From positions 248,001 through 312,000 of the forward strand of contig CAJNOP010000018.1 in the NCBI GenBank assembly GCA_905250075.1: a DNA stretch of 64,000 bases. Reading direction: 5' to 3'. Positions 42,595 to 54,467 of the stretch are shown piece after piece (positions within the stretch are counted from its first letter, which is position 1; each line of letters opens with the position of its first letter). The stretch is from Rotaria sp. Silwood1 (lineage: Eukaryota > Rotifera > Eurotatoria > Philodinida > Philodinidae). A program made the position numbers and the translations under genes. The notes under the pieces were generated by a model. It was not told where the DNA came from. It saw only the letters and a list, made by a program, of their open reading frames with translations, and did no database searches.

Positions 42595-43867
42595 CAGCTT
42601 TTAAAATAACTAAAACAAGAAACGCAATATGAATACGAAGTTACATCATCCAACAAAAACAAAAGTTTGCTTTAGAAACAATAAATTATTTGTTGAATGG
42701 AGTAAAAAGAAATATATATCCAACAGATAAATAACAGAACGAAAAGAACTCATTTATACACCGCCTACGCAACCAATACAAAATGCTGATAGGCTAACAA
42801 AAAGTGTATGTGGAGGTGGAACGATAAAATTTTATTAATCACAGGTAAAATATTCGAACGATTTCATAAATCGTTAAAGTATCACATTATAAAATCAATA
42901 TTATTCTTTTTCAATTTATTTTCATTAGTTAAGATTTTTTTTCGACTGAAAAATCTTTCTCAATTGTCAACTGTATTTAATGGGTACGAATCTATATAAT
43001 ATTGCAAACTCATTTCCTTATAACATGCATATATCCATAAAAGTCAAACTATAAAATATGATATCTGATCTTTGTAAACATAAAATAAATATATACAACA
43101 AACAAAAAACCTTTTTATTTTTTTCTTGACAATATTTCTGACGTCATTATGATACATAAAGGAAAGCTTCTATCATAAAAAAAACTTACCCGATGCGATC
43201 AAATAATAATGACGGAAGAACAGAACAAGTATACTTGTTTAATGTTGTTTTAAAGAGATGATAGTAAAAAAAAATTATTTTCAAATCAAATAATTGTATA
43301 AAATAAGTGTAAGCAAAAGGAAAAAAGCTTGCGTTTCGTGTTTGAATTTTTGTGAAGCAATAATATAACGATACATATATATATATATATAATATATAGT
43401 GCAAGTAAATTAGTGGTGGGTTTTTTTTTCTTCTATCTGTTCTTTTTCTCGCCGTCTTTTTTTCTCTTCATACATGCGAATAAACGTAGAAAAAAAAGAG
43501 CGAACGCGAAGGCAAGCTCTTTTCTTATTTGATGGACAACAACAAAGAAAACCAACGTTATTTTCGTCTTACCTTAGACTATTTGTTTTGTTTTTTTTTC
43601 TTAGTTGGAAAATATGATATAATATATGTTCGAAAATATAAATTTTTTATATATACTTATAAGACTTACTACACAATGTTGAAGGTTAATATATTTAAAG
43701 TGTAAATCATAAGTCAGACGTTAAATGAAAAGGAAAAAAAAAGTGTCATATTGAGAAAAAAAAACAAACACAAAACGCATATTTATACATATCGAAAAAA
43801 AAAAAGAAAGAAAAAAAAAATCTAGTAGAAGTTTATTTTTCTTAATGTTCTGATTTAATTATTAAAT
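42595..43867. other. Intergenic region, promoter of the bZIP gene and 3' side of TPPP
   Basis: No gene. The first 250 bases are the probable bZIP promoter. A (TA)n tract lies at 43373-43398 and A-rich tracts near 43735-43825. Confidence 0.4.
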
Positions 43868-44563
43868 TTAATGTTTTTTATCATATGTTCCTTCGCCTTT
43901 ATAATTACCAACATAACCTGAATTTTTAGCTTCATCAACACGACCTTCTTTTCCTTTTCCATGACCTTCAGTATCAAAACGTTCTTTATGAGAACCTGTA
44001 TAATGACTTGTATCCGTCATGCGTTCAGTTATATTCTTATTTGCCGTACTCTAAAATTAATTATAATAGTAATAAATTAAATAGATATTTTCATTAATGC
44101 AAAATTTTACCGTAACATTAGCTAAACTTGGACCACTTATTGAACTAATATGGGAAACAATTTGATCACTCGATGTCTTTTTTGATTCAGCTATTTGATC
44201 AATAAGTTGTTTAAAACCTTGAAATTCAAATGTTTTACTAGAACAATATAATTATATATATAGATCAAGATAGATTATCAAAAAAAAAAAAAAAAAAAAA
44301 AGAAAATAATTGATTGATAAGCAAACTTACATGCCCTTTGCATAAGATCCAGAACTAGTAAGTTTACCAAGAACACGAGCAATATCATTATCAAGTAATT
44401 GTGTTGTATATTTTGTATCAACAATACCAGAATCTTTCATCATTTTTTGAATATTTTTTGATTCAAGTCGAACATCTTTTTCTTTAAGTTGTGATTCTGT
44501 TTTACCAAATTTAGAATATTTATCAAAAGCTTCTTTTAAACCACCACTACCACCTGATGCCAT
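43868..44563 (-). CDS. TPPP/p25-alpha family protein
   Basis: Three exons: 44331-44563, 44111-44237 and 43868-44050, in phase, giving 180 residues, close to the size of TPPP3. The p25-alpha domain starts at the N-terminus ([16 protein letters not shown], then [17 protein letters not shown]) and continues with [18 protein letters not shown]. The C-terminal tail carries the family motif: [28 protein letters not shown] and [16 protein letters not shown]. Family members bind and bundle microtubules and bind zinc through the tail. The long disordered N-terminus of vertebrate TPPP1 is absent, as in TPPP3 and most invertebrate forms. A pure A run (44280-44301) sits at the 3' end of the first intron. 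Confidence 0.92.
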
Positions 44564-45650
44564 GTCGTTTATTTTATTTTAATGAAATAAATTCTATCTA
44601 AAATAACGAAGAAAACTAAAATTAAATGGCACTTTATCGACACATTATACTATTCTCTCGTTTATATAATTTCTACTATGACAAGAAAACCTCCAAATAA
44701 CGTCGATTATTTAACATTACTTCCATTTCGCGAGAGTGAATGATGAAGGTGACGTTGTCTAGGCGATTGTAGAAAAAAAAGCCAATAGACGAGAAAGAAA
44801 GTATACCCACTTATATTATCGTTCTCTACTTGCACGATCAGCTTATACATCAGGCATTTACAAGTGATTTACTTTTTACTCTCTAACACAGTAAAATCTT
44901 TAGTTCTCTATATCATAAACAGGCTAAAAAAAGAAGTGCAGAAGTCAACAATATTTATCGCCTACACTGAAAGTTTAAAAGAAAAGAAGTTGTATCATCT
45001 TTACCTTTTTTTTTTTTTCTTCTTTGATGATGTTGTCTCACGACGCAAATAAAATAACAAAGATGACAAAAGAATAAAGTAGTTTTCTCATATGTCTTTT
45101 TTTTTTTTGCTGTTACTATAGTGAATGAAAAGCATAATGATGTAATTTATTTTCTTTTTATAACTCAAAAGTTCCTTGAAAAGATTTTCTAACAGGCATT
45201 CATTATAATCAATATTCATTTCCAATTTATATGAACTGATTCACAAGAAAGAATGAGAACATGAAACTTTGCTCGTGTGTTACTTAAATAAGTTATATTC
45301 TCATATTAAATGAGAGAAGAAATGATCCATATATTCTTTTCTTTTTAAGTATAAAAAAATTTTGAGCTTAAAAAATAGAATATTCGGAAGGTACTGAACA
45401 ACCGTCAAAAAAAAACATTTAAGTTAAGATGTAAAGTATGATCTCGTTTCGTAGCATAAAATGCTGGAAAAAAAAGCTTAGTAATAACGTGTATTGTTTT
45501 TTATAATATTAAGCAATCAACTCAAACTCAAAGACAAATTTTCTATATAATGTAATCTATATCACGATTTCATTAATGAACTAGACGGTACAATTTGTCA
45601 AAAACCAGACACAGTAGTTTGCAGGTCCCATAAGTTTTTTTTTTTATTTT
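44564..45650. other. Intergenic region upstream of TPPP
   Basis: The promoter and leader of TPPP are expected within the first 250 bases. Nothing else recognised. Confidence 0.4.
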
Positions 45651-45857
45651 TAACAATGCTATTTTAAAGAGAGAATATCGCATTTTCTATGACCTTCATT
45701 TAAAAAGTTAAAACTATCACAAAAAACTGAAAATTACCAAAAAATCAACCATACGACGTCTTTTGTTCGATTTTTCTAATGCTTTTAACTTTTTAAAGGA
45801 TGTTCGTAGAAAACGCAGCAACCTTTCATTTTATTCTCTTTAAGATGATATTGTTAA
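45651..45857. repeat. Imperfect palindrome of about 207 bp
   Basis: TTAACAATGCTATTTTAAAG at the left pairs with the reverse complement of TTTAAGATGATATTGTTAA at the right. TTTAAAAAGTTAAAA pairs with TTTTAACTTTTTAAA near the centre. It is AT-rich with no coding sequence. It is probably an old MITE; a target duplication is not visible. Confidence 0.6.
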
Positions 45858-46984
45858 ACAAAATAGTTTTATGAGAGCTGAAAACTATTGCATTCGATTT
45901 TTTAGAGTCTTTTTCATTAGAGTTCATCTATGAAATCGTAGTATAGAATGCATTAGATAGAAAACTCCTCTGATTATTAAAATTACCATCTAGTATGTAT
46001 AGTAAATAAAGAATATATCTTAGATTAAATATAAAAATCTTCTTAAGTATAATAAAACATATCTATCAATTTTTGATTTTCTGACTATGCGCTTGTTGAC
46101 AAGTAAATGTACTTTAAAAAAAACAACACAAAGTGAGTACTGATATTATATTCTATTTTTGACATAAGAAGTCTATAGATCATTCTTCTGTTTTTCAAAA
46201 TTTGATATGATTTGAATTATGTTGTTGTACACGGTTGCCAGATTATATTTCTCGTAGGATCAAAAACAATTCGGGGTATAATAAGATTACATTTCATAAG
46301 CAATATGAAGAAACTTGAGTCAAAAAATAAAAAATAAACTTTTATTGAGATGCTGATAATATTTTTTTTTTAGCAAAATATCTTATCTTGTGCACAATCT
46401 ATTCATTATTTTCATAAGGTGTGTTCGTTGTGCATGACAATTTTTTTCAACTCACATGCAAGGTAGAACAGCCATTAAATAATGACTCATTGAAAGTCAT
46501 GATTTCAGTATAATTATGGTAAGATGTTCATAGTGATAAAAAAACTGTCAATTTACTTTTTTTTTTCTTAATAATATATGAAATACTGAAAACTAAAGAG
46601 GAAGAGATAAATATTATATGACATTATCAAATAATGTACTCATAATAGTATAAATATCGAAATAAATATTTAGAAAAGTCATAAATACATTTCGATAATT
46701 GACTTCCAAATCTATAAAATCATCTTATCAAAGACATACATTTTCATTGATATTAATCAAATACGTGAAAATTGAAATTAATAGATTGTTATTATAATAC
46801 ATTAATTTTCTATTTCGAATGCTCTTAAATTATCAGCTGATACTCATACAGGTATTTCTTGATTAATCAAAACATAAAGTCATTAGATCTAGATAATTTT
46901 CAATACAAATTCGATAATTATATCGTTTGATTCAACGATCAATGCTTCAAAATCTAAAGTAACGTTCTCTTCCCAAGTCATCAA
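45858..46984. other. AT-rich intergenic region
   Basis: No gene, repeat or regulatory site is supported here. Confidence 0.4.
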
Positions 46985-47952
46985 GGTACTAGTACATTTC
47001 GTCGCACGATCACTTCATCGCAGAACATTTTGTCGCATTCTGTTCGTTGCATCCTTCTCAATTAATTCTTTTTTTTTTAAATAACCAATTGCAATAAAAT
47101 AAAATAAATTAAAAATTCTAAAAGATGTATATGATAACGATAAACGATTGACTATTCTAAGGCATATGCTTTAATTGGGGAAAAGGATCAATAAAAAATA
47201 TTAATCAAAAGTGATCATGATAGAGCTAAAGTGAACGAAGAATAATTAGATTTGTCACACAGTTAATGAGTTTCAACATAATCTATGCCAACGATAACAC
47301 AGATCCAATGTTTTTAATTATGGGATCCCAATAAAAAAACATGCATCGATGATATTGAAAATATATTTCGTTTCTCAATCTCAATATTCACTGCACACTA
47401 CTCCTCAAAATAAACGTCTCAAATGGAAAAACTTCTTTTTGTAAAAGGAAACAGTGCTCCTCTATAAAAGTTACCTCTACACTATAGAATTTTCAATAAC
47501 GATATTTTCAATCTCATCAATGTATATTTTTATTTATTGTGGTCGTATAATTAAGAACATTTGATCAGTATTATTGTTGGTCTAGATTATGTTGAAATTT
47601 TTTAACCGATTGACAAGTCTAATTATTCTTCGTTCACTTTAGCTCTATCATGATCACTTTAGATTAATATTTTTTATTGATCCTTTTCCCCAATTAAAGT
47701 ATATGCCTTAGAATAGTCAATCGTTTATCGTTATCATATAAATCTTTCAGAATTTTTAATTTATTTTATTTTATTGCAATTGGTTATCTAAAAAAAACGA
47801 ATTAATTAAGAAGGATGCAACGAACAGAAGGAAAGAAATTATTCTGCGACGAACAGAACGAAAAAATTGTTCTGCGACGAACAGAACGCGACAAAATGTT
47901 CTGCGACGAAGTGATCGTGTGACGAAATGATTGCGACGAAGTGATCGGTCAC
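46985..47952. mobile_element. Foldback element with GACGAA subrepeats at its ends
   Basis: The left arm (46985-47262) and the right arm (47612-47952) are near reverse complements; for example CTTTAATTGGGGAAAAGGATC pairs with GATCCTTTTCCCCAATTAAAG. The outermost parts hold short tandem units, TTCTGCGACGAACAGAACG on the right and the complement on the left. The right end has two or three units more than the left. The central 350 bp is unique and non-coding. This is a foldback or long-TIR DNA element without a transposase. The arm similarity is high, so it is younger than the 2938-3630 copy. Confidence 0.8.
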
Positions 47953-48029
47953 CGTCATCAATTATTTCAATCTAGAAACTAAACAATCGAATAAATTTCA
48001 TTGTTTGAATACCTTGCGTACTGACTAGT

Positions 48030-48630
48030 CCCTCGCGGACAAAAAAAATTGCCTTTTTGCATTTCATTTTTTCACCACATAATACACTGTATTAAAAAAA
48101 ACAAAATATACCACAAGATGCAGAGTGAAAAGAACTACAATCTACAAAAGACAGCTTGTTTCATAGTTGCACTTTTTGTTTTCAAAATGGAAAAAATTCG
48201 AAGCCACTAGTTTTTGACTTATCGAAAAAAAGAAGTTTTTGGTACCATTAGCCGCACAGAATTGTGCCTATTTTGAAAACGAAAACTGCAGCTATAAAAT
48301 AAGCTGTTCGTTGTAAATTGTAGAGCTTTTCACGCTGCATCTTATGGTGTATTTTGTTTCTTTAATAAAGTATATCAGGTGATAAAAGGATAAAAAAAGC
48401 GAATTGATCAGGTACCGAAAACTTCTTTTTTTTTTCAATAAGTCAAAAACTAGTGACTTCGAATTTTGTCCATTTTGAAAACAAAAAGTGCAACTATGAA
48501 ACAAGCTGTCTTTTGTAGATTGTAGTTTTATTCATGCTGCATCTTGTGGTATATTTTGTTTTTTTTAATACAATGTATTATGTGGTGAAAAAATGAAATG
48601 CAAAAAGGCAATTTTTTTGTCCGCGGAGGG
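48030..48630. mobile_element. Foldback element, copy 2 of the 2938-3630 family
   Basis: The ends CCCTCGCGGACAAAAAAAAT and TTTTTTTGTCCGCGGAGGG are inverted and continue for more than 60 bp as nearly perfect complements (TTGCATTTCATTTTTTCACC and so on). The possible target duplication is AGT at 48027-48029 and 48631-48633. The CTCCCTCCG-like ends also recall Stowaway/mariner MITEs, which would give TA. The centre repeats in both orientations TTCGAAGTCACTAGTTTTTG. The part around AAGATGCAGAGTGAAAAG matches the element at 2938-3630. It is non-coding. Confidence 0.8.
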
Positions 48631-51600
48631 AGTGTGCAAATTCAGATATGGGAGAGTTATAAGACGTAGCGTTAGCTAAATTCGATTCGATTTGTTGGAA
48701 TTTCTGTGAAATTTCTACGATTCAGATTATTTTTTTGAAATTTGAACTAACTTTTTCTTTTTAATATGATTATTCAATCTTTTATCAACAATTCATCACT
48801 TGTCAATAGTCTAACTGCAATCATTTTTATCGTACATATTGTAGGCGAAGTATTTCGTTATCTTTATTATTATGATATTTATTCTTTGCACATGTTTATA
48901 GCCAATATTCGGTCGATTTATGCTATATCTACTGAGAAAAATATTATAAAATTAAGTCATTTAATGAGCGTCTATAAGAGTAACAATGGCTACTAATGAC
49001 TGAAAGGACATCATATAAGCACAATAATTTACGAATTCGATACCTACACAGATCAAAAAGATTTATTCTACATTTTAATGCATTAATATTGATTACAAGA
49101 TGAATGACATGACATGCTATAATAAGCTCAAGCGTAACACGTTAGATGCAAAAGAATTTCTATACTTTGGTAAATTTTCTGATAGCTTTTGATATTTTGG
49201 GAAATGGACGCGTATGATTCTTTCTTGATCGATAACTCAGTTTTTTTTTTCTTTCTTTTTTTCTATATTATTAACGTAGTCTCATTGTATGCTAATAATA
49301 TGTCCCTTCAGGACTACTAAAGTCAGAGGTTTAATGAAGGGTAAAAAGAAAAAAAAAAGAAAAGAAATCTCCTGATATTTTTTTAAGTACAATCAGTGTT
49401 TCACTGAACTTCTTTGAAAAACAATCTAATGAAAGCAAGAATAAGAAGCAAATAATCAAAAAACATAACACTGAAATATATCAGATTAAGATCCGTAGAA
49501 AAAAAAAACAAGATTTACTAGATTGTACCTAAATGTGTCGGAAGAAAAGATAACGATATTTATGGTGTTTATTATCTATCTAAAAGAACAGAATAGAAGA
49601 AAAAAACTATGGTTGATTAACATACTGATATTTCAATATAAATTCTACTCATATATCACTCAGTATTTTTTTTTTTTTGGTAAATTAATGAGTTTAACTT
49701 GAAAGTTCTATATAACCTTTGGCGACACCTTTATTTTGTGTGAATGGCAAACCTCAAATGGCCAATGAATAGTAACTAAAAGCCAAAAATAAAAAATAAA
49801 TAAATTCGTTCGTATTAATATATCAATTTTGTATTTAGATTTCAAGGTTAAATTCATTTGATTATTTCCTTTTTATTTATTAATTATTTATTTCTTGTCA
49901 CGGAATGAACTATCGGTTTCCGTAGCAAGAATAATCACTTTCAGATAGAAATAATCTTTTTTAATTCATTAGCAAATAAACAGGCATCGAAAAATCAACA
50001 AATCTTTTTATTTTCTCAAAGGTAAAAACTACTCATTAAAAAAAACAAAAACAATTGATTCATAGAGAAGAAAATCTTTTATTTGAAATATAATTTCCTA
50101 AGAAATAGTCATAGATTAAATTTTCTAATATTAAAATTGTAAAAAAAAAAAAAATGAAAAAAAGATTTGTCAACTGAATTATTTTATATACCTTCAGGAA
50201 AAGACTTGATGTTTATATTTATTATAATGTCAAAAATGCCCAGAAAATATCGTGATGAATATAATCATTGAAAAAAAAATCTATTCAAGTGTTAAAATTA
50301 AAATAATTTAACATTTCAAATAAAATTGAAATATAGAGTATTCTACTAGTAAAATAAAAATATGAATAAATGAAATAAATATTTAATTACAAAGAAAGAT
50401 TTTTCTTTTTTATTGCTAATGTTTAAATTATTTCATGACTATATTATTAATAGAAATGTTTCTCTGTCGTCTATTTTCCGTTTTTATTTCTTTCAACCAT
50501 CTATCCACCCACTCTTCTATTGGAAGCCTTTTTCTTCTCCCGTTTTTTTTTTTATTCCGTCTTCTATTATGATTATCAAGTCTTTGCATTCACATTGTAT
50601 GGTGCAACATTAAGGTCTTTCGACTGCGAACTAGTTAGTAGAACAGAACACAGAGTGGCATGCAAGTTTTTTTTTTTTTTTTACATATATATATTCTTTT
50701 CTTTCTCTCTTTTTCGCGTCATCGCTTTTCCTACTAGCAAACAATAACTCTTCTATGCCGGTTCGGCAATATACAAAAGAGAGATGTGCGTCCTCTCTCT
50801 TTCTCGTTTCCTGAACAACCTAACAATCTTTTAGCGAGAACACAAACGACAGGAGCCAACACCTACGTGACATACTTCTATTCTATGGCAGACTATTTTT
50901 CATATTTATCTCATTTTTTTGGTATAGGTTGAATGTAAGTCTGTCGATGTACTAGCCAATGTGACACATTAATAGACATTTATATAGAAATAAAGTCCTT
51001 TTTCTTTCTATGTGTTTTTTTTATTATTATCATAGATAAAAAAATAGAAGAGAAAGTAATTGGATAGTCTAATCTAATTTGAATGTATATGTGTGAGTGT
51101 GCTATTTCAACTGACGTAGCTCTTTCGATTTTCTGTTTTTCTTCTTGCTTTTTTTTTTTTTATTAGTTAACAGGCAACAAGCATTGATCATATGTTAGTT
51201 AGATTAATACTATGTTTAGATACAAGACTGGTAATCATCTGTTAGTTATTATTATTTTCAAGAACAAAAAAAAGAAAAGAAAGTAAGATATGGACGAAAA
51301 CAAGAAACTACTTGTCGATATATTTGATTATGGGTACTTTTTTTTCTTTGCATTTGTTTTTCTTCTTATAATTTTTACATTTAATATAATCTAAATCAAA
51401 TACATATTTATTAATATGTAAAACAAGAATGAAAAATTCAAAGGTTTGCAGAGGTGGAAATCATATTATTGTCAATGTTATATGAGATGACAGTAAGTGG
51501 TGCAAAGACCATATGTTTTTTTTTTCTGGTTTCGATGCCAATATACTACTTCAACATCTGTTTGTTTACATGTTTCGTTTAGTCAAATAGCAGAAACATA

Positions 51601-52575
51601 TTGCAAACGATAAGAATAACAAATAGTAACTTCATATAGGAAGGAAATATGAGTCGAGTAGTAACTATGTTCAGTGTGAGTTGTTCCTTCGCTTTATTTT
51701 ATATCTTTGCTTAGTCTTCTTTTTCCTCCTTTTTTTTCGGCATTTTGTATTCTTATTTTTTTTTCTTTATCGTGATCGTTTTTATGTGTTTTTGAAGAGA
51801 AAGAGAGTAATGATGAATAAAAGCAAGAATACAGAGAAAGAGAGAGAAACAATGCAAAACCATGATTGGAAGAGAATCTCAATAAAAATATTGACATAAA
51901 CATACATAGAAAGCACTATAGAAAAGCGTTGACAACACCGTTTCAATAGCATTTTTAGTCTTGATCGAACATATGACAATTTGAAGGATATTGTTCAAAC
52001 TAACGATCTATTTAAAAAAAGAACAAGAGAATGAGAAAGAGAGAGAGAGAGAGCAAAAGTATCGAAGACTTAATAGAAAAAAATATATTGAAGTCACGTT
52101 CCGCCTACAACACTCCATCATTTATCGTAAAACCTCTTTAATGTTGACTAGTTGCCCATGGTTGATTGTCATCGCTAAAGGTTCTTTTCTTTTTTCGCTT
52201 TTGATTAGTTGATGTTGTCATTCACTAGAACAACATGCATGAGATTTTTTGTATGTCTATATGTTCTCATCATTCAGGAGGAATACGAGGAAAAAAAAAA
52301 GAAAAAAAAAAGAGGAAAAAAAATGGAAATAGAAGAAGGAAAAAAAAGATGAAGATGATGATGACGAAGAAAGTTCAACACAAACGATGTCTGATTTCTT
52401 TTTTCTTTTTTTGTTTTTTTGTTTTATACATCATGATTACAAATTATTCTTTATCCTATGTATTGTTTTAGATGATTTGGATGGTTTTTCATAATCATCA
52501 TCATCGTCGTCGTCGACGTTGTTTTACTTTATTCTTGTAAATTTATCGTTGTTTAATTGACAAAAATATTCATAA
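48631..52575. other. Large gene-free region upstream of FNDC3
   Basis: About 3.9 kb with no supported gene. The open frames are T-rich (for example 50413-50747 and 51681-51899) and come from polypyrimidine tracts. Purine-rich runs (AGAGAG at 52033-52052 and AAGAAAAAAAAAGAGG at 52290-52360) lie within 600 bases of the FNDC3 start and are the likely promoter and leader zone. Confidence 0.45.
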
Positions 52576-53829
52576 ATGACTTCTACATTAAATTCATCCG
52601 AACAGTCGAATGATATTGATGATCATGATAAAAATATCATTTCATCATCATCATCAACAGTACCATCTGATATTATTATCTCAGAAGAAAAAATTGAAGA
52701 ACCAGTAACAAATTCAGAATCAGAACAAACTGATATTACAACTGATAATACAATTGATGAAACATCAGAAACAAATAAGATACAATCAACAAATATGATC
52801 ACCGCAGAAGCTTCATTTACAGAAGCAACATCATCTGATTTACCATTAGGAACATCACGTTCATCTATTGCTCGAATACTTGTTAAACCTGGACAAATTT
52901 TTCGTGTTCAAGTTGATAATGAAGTCAAAGAAGTACATGGTAAGTAAATTTTCTTATTTTATTAATTAAATAAAAAAACAAGAAAAAGAAAAGACATTAT
53001 TGATCCGGATATTAATATTGTTATTATTTTATTATATTATTTATTTAATTAAACATAACATAGAAAACATAGTAATTCTTGGTTTCAAAGAAGAAAACAA
53101 AAGAAGTCCTAAAAAATATTTTATATTATCAAATGACAAAAAAATTTTATTCATACCTTATCACATAATTTGTATGTCATATCTATTTAAATCTATCATT
53201 AATAAATAAAATACAATTGAAAATATATGATGTCAAATACTACTCAATACATATTTCTTATTCATTGATCAATGAAGTATATTTATTGCGTTTAAGCTAT
53301 CATTTTCTATTTATTATTCATCTGTAGTTAGTGCTTAAAGTCTAGGATGTTAGGCGTATCTAAAGTGACAAATGACAAGGTCTTTTTTTACAATTAGTAA
53401 TGGATAAAGTCTTTGTAATAGGTTCTTCTCTTTCTTTCTTTCTCATTCTTTATCAATGAATAAGTTCTTTGCCATTGGTAAGGACAAATATATATATACA
53501 AACGCATATATATATATAGCATATCTGATAGTCGGTTGTATGAATACTTGTATGTGTACGCATTGTTCATATTCTATTTTTTTCTTTCTTCTATGTTGTT
53601 CTAGTATAGAGAAGAATCTTTCGCGAAAACAAACATCACCATTAGTTGGTAGTAGTTCAACTATTGTATGTTCGTTTGTGTTTATTTTCATGCGCCGCAC
53701 GCCACTAAATAAATGGGAAGTTTGAGAGAAAAGAACAAGAAGAAAAAGTATGCTACTGGAGGCGAACGAGAACAAGCGAACAGGGTAGTGCCAACAATGA
53801 GTGTTCCGTTATTTTTTTTGTTGTGCACG

Positions 53830-53874
<45 letters not shown>

Positions 53875-54429
53875 TCGTTGTCGCTCGTTCTACAGTTATT
53901 CTAATTGTATGGACAGCGAGAAGAAGAAGAAGAAAAGAAGAGGAAAAAGAAAAAAAGAACGACGAGCCAGAGTACACATATACATACTGCAGCATTGCAC
54001 ATTGGACAACTACGACCTATGGCCGAGACGCATGCATGCAGAGAATATCATCCTGTCAAAAGATAGTCATTGTCATTGGTTGATTGTCAACAAAAAAACA
54101 ACAACAAGAATAACAATAATAATTATAATAATCATCATAATAATCAATATTAATTATTTATCATCTATTGTATGTATTCTTTTTTTTGTATTTTGTCCTT
54201 AAAATATTATTTGACGAAATATGTATGATACGGGATGTTTTTCAACAAATGGATTCTATCCAACAACATCATCTTGTTCATCGAATACTTCTTCACCCGA
54301 TTCATTAAAACATCAACGTTTACTTGTTACTGCAACACCTTCACCACCAAATCTATCTCAACAATATTTCCAACCACAACCACAACAACAACAGTATCTT
54401 TTTGATCATCATCGTTTTCGTTTTAATCC

Positions 54430-54467
<38 letters not shown>

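Noticed and set aside
50413-52471. Several 65-78 codon frames upstream of FNDC3
   Set aside because: They consist of F/S or K/R/E runs from polypyrimidine and polypurine tracts on opposite strands.
53443-54202. Overlapping frames in the first FNDC3 intron
   Set aside because: They run through (TA)n/(TG)n repeats and occur on both strands.
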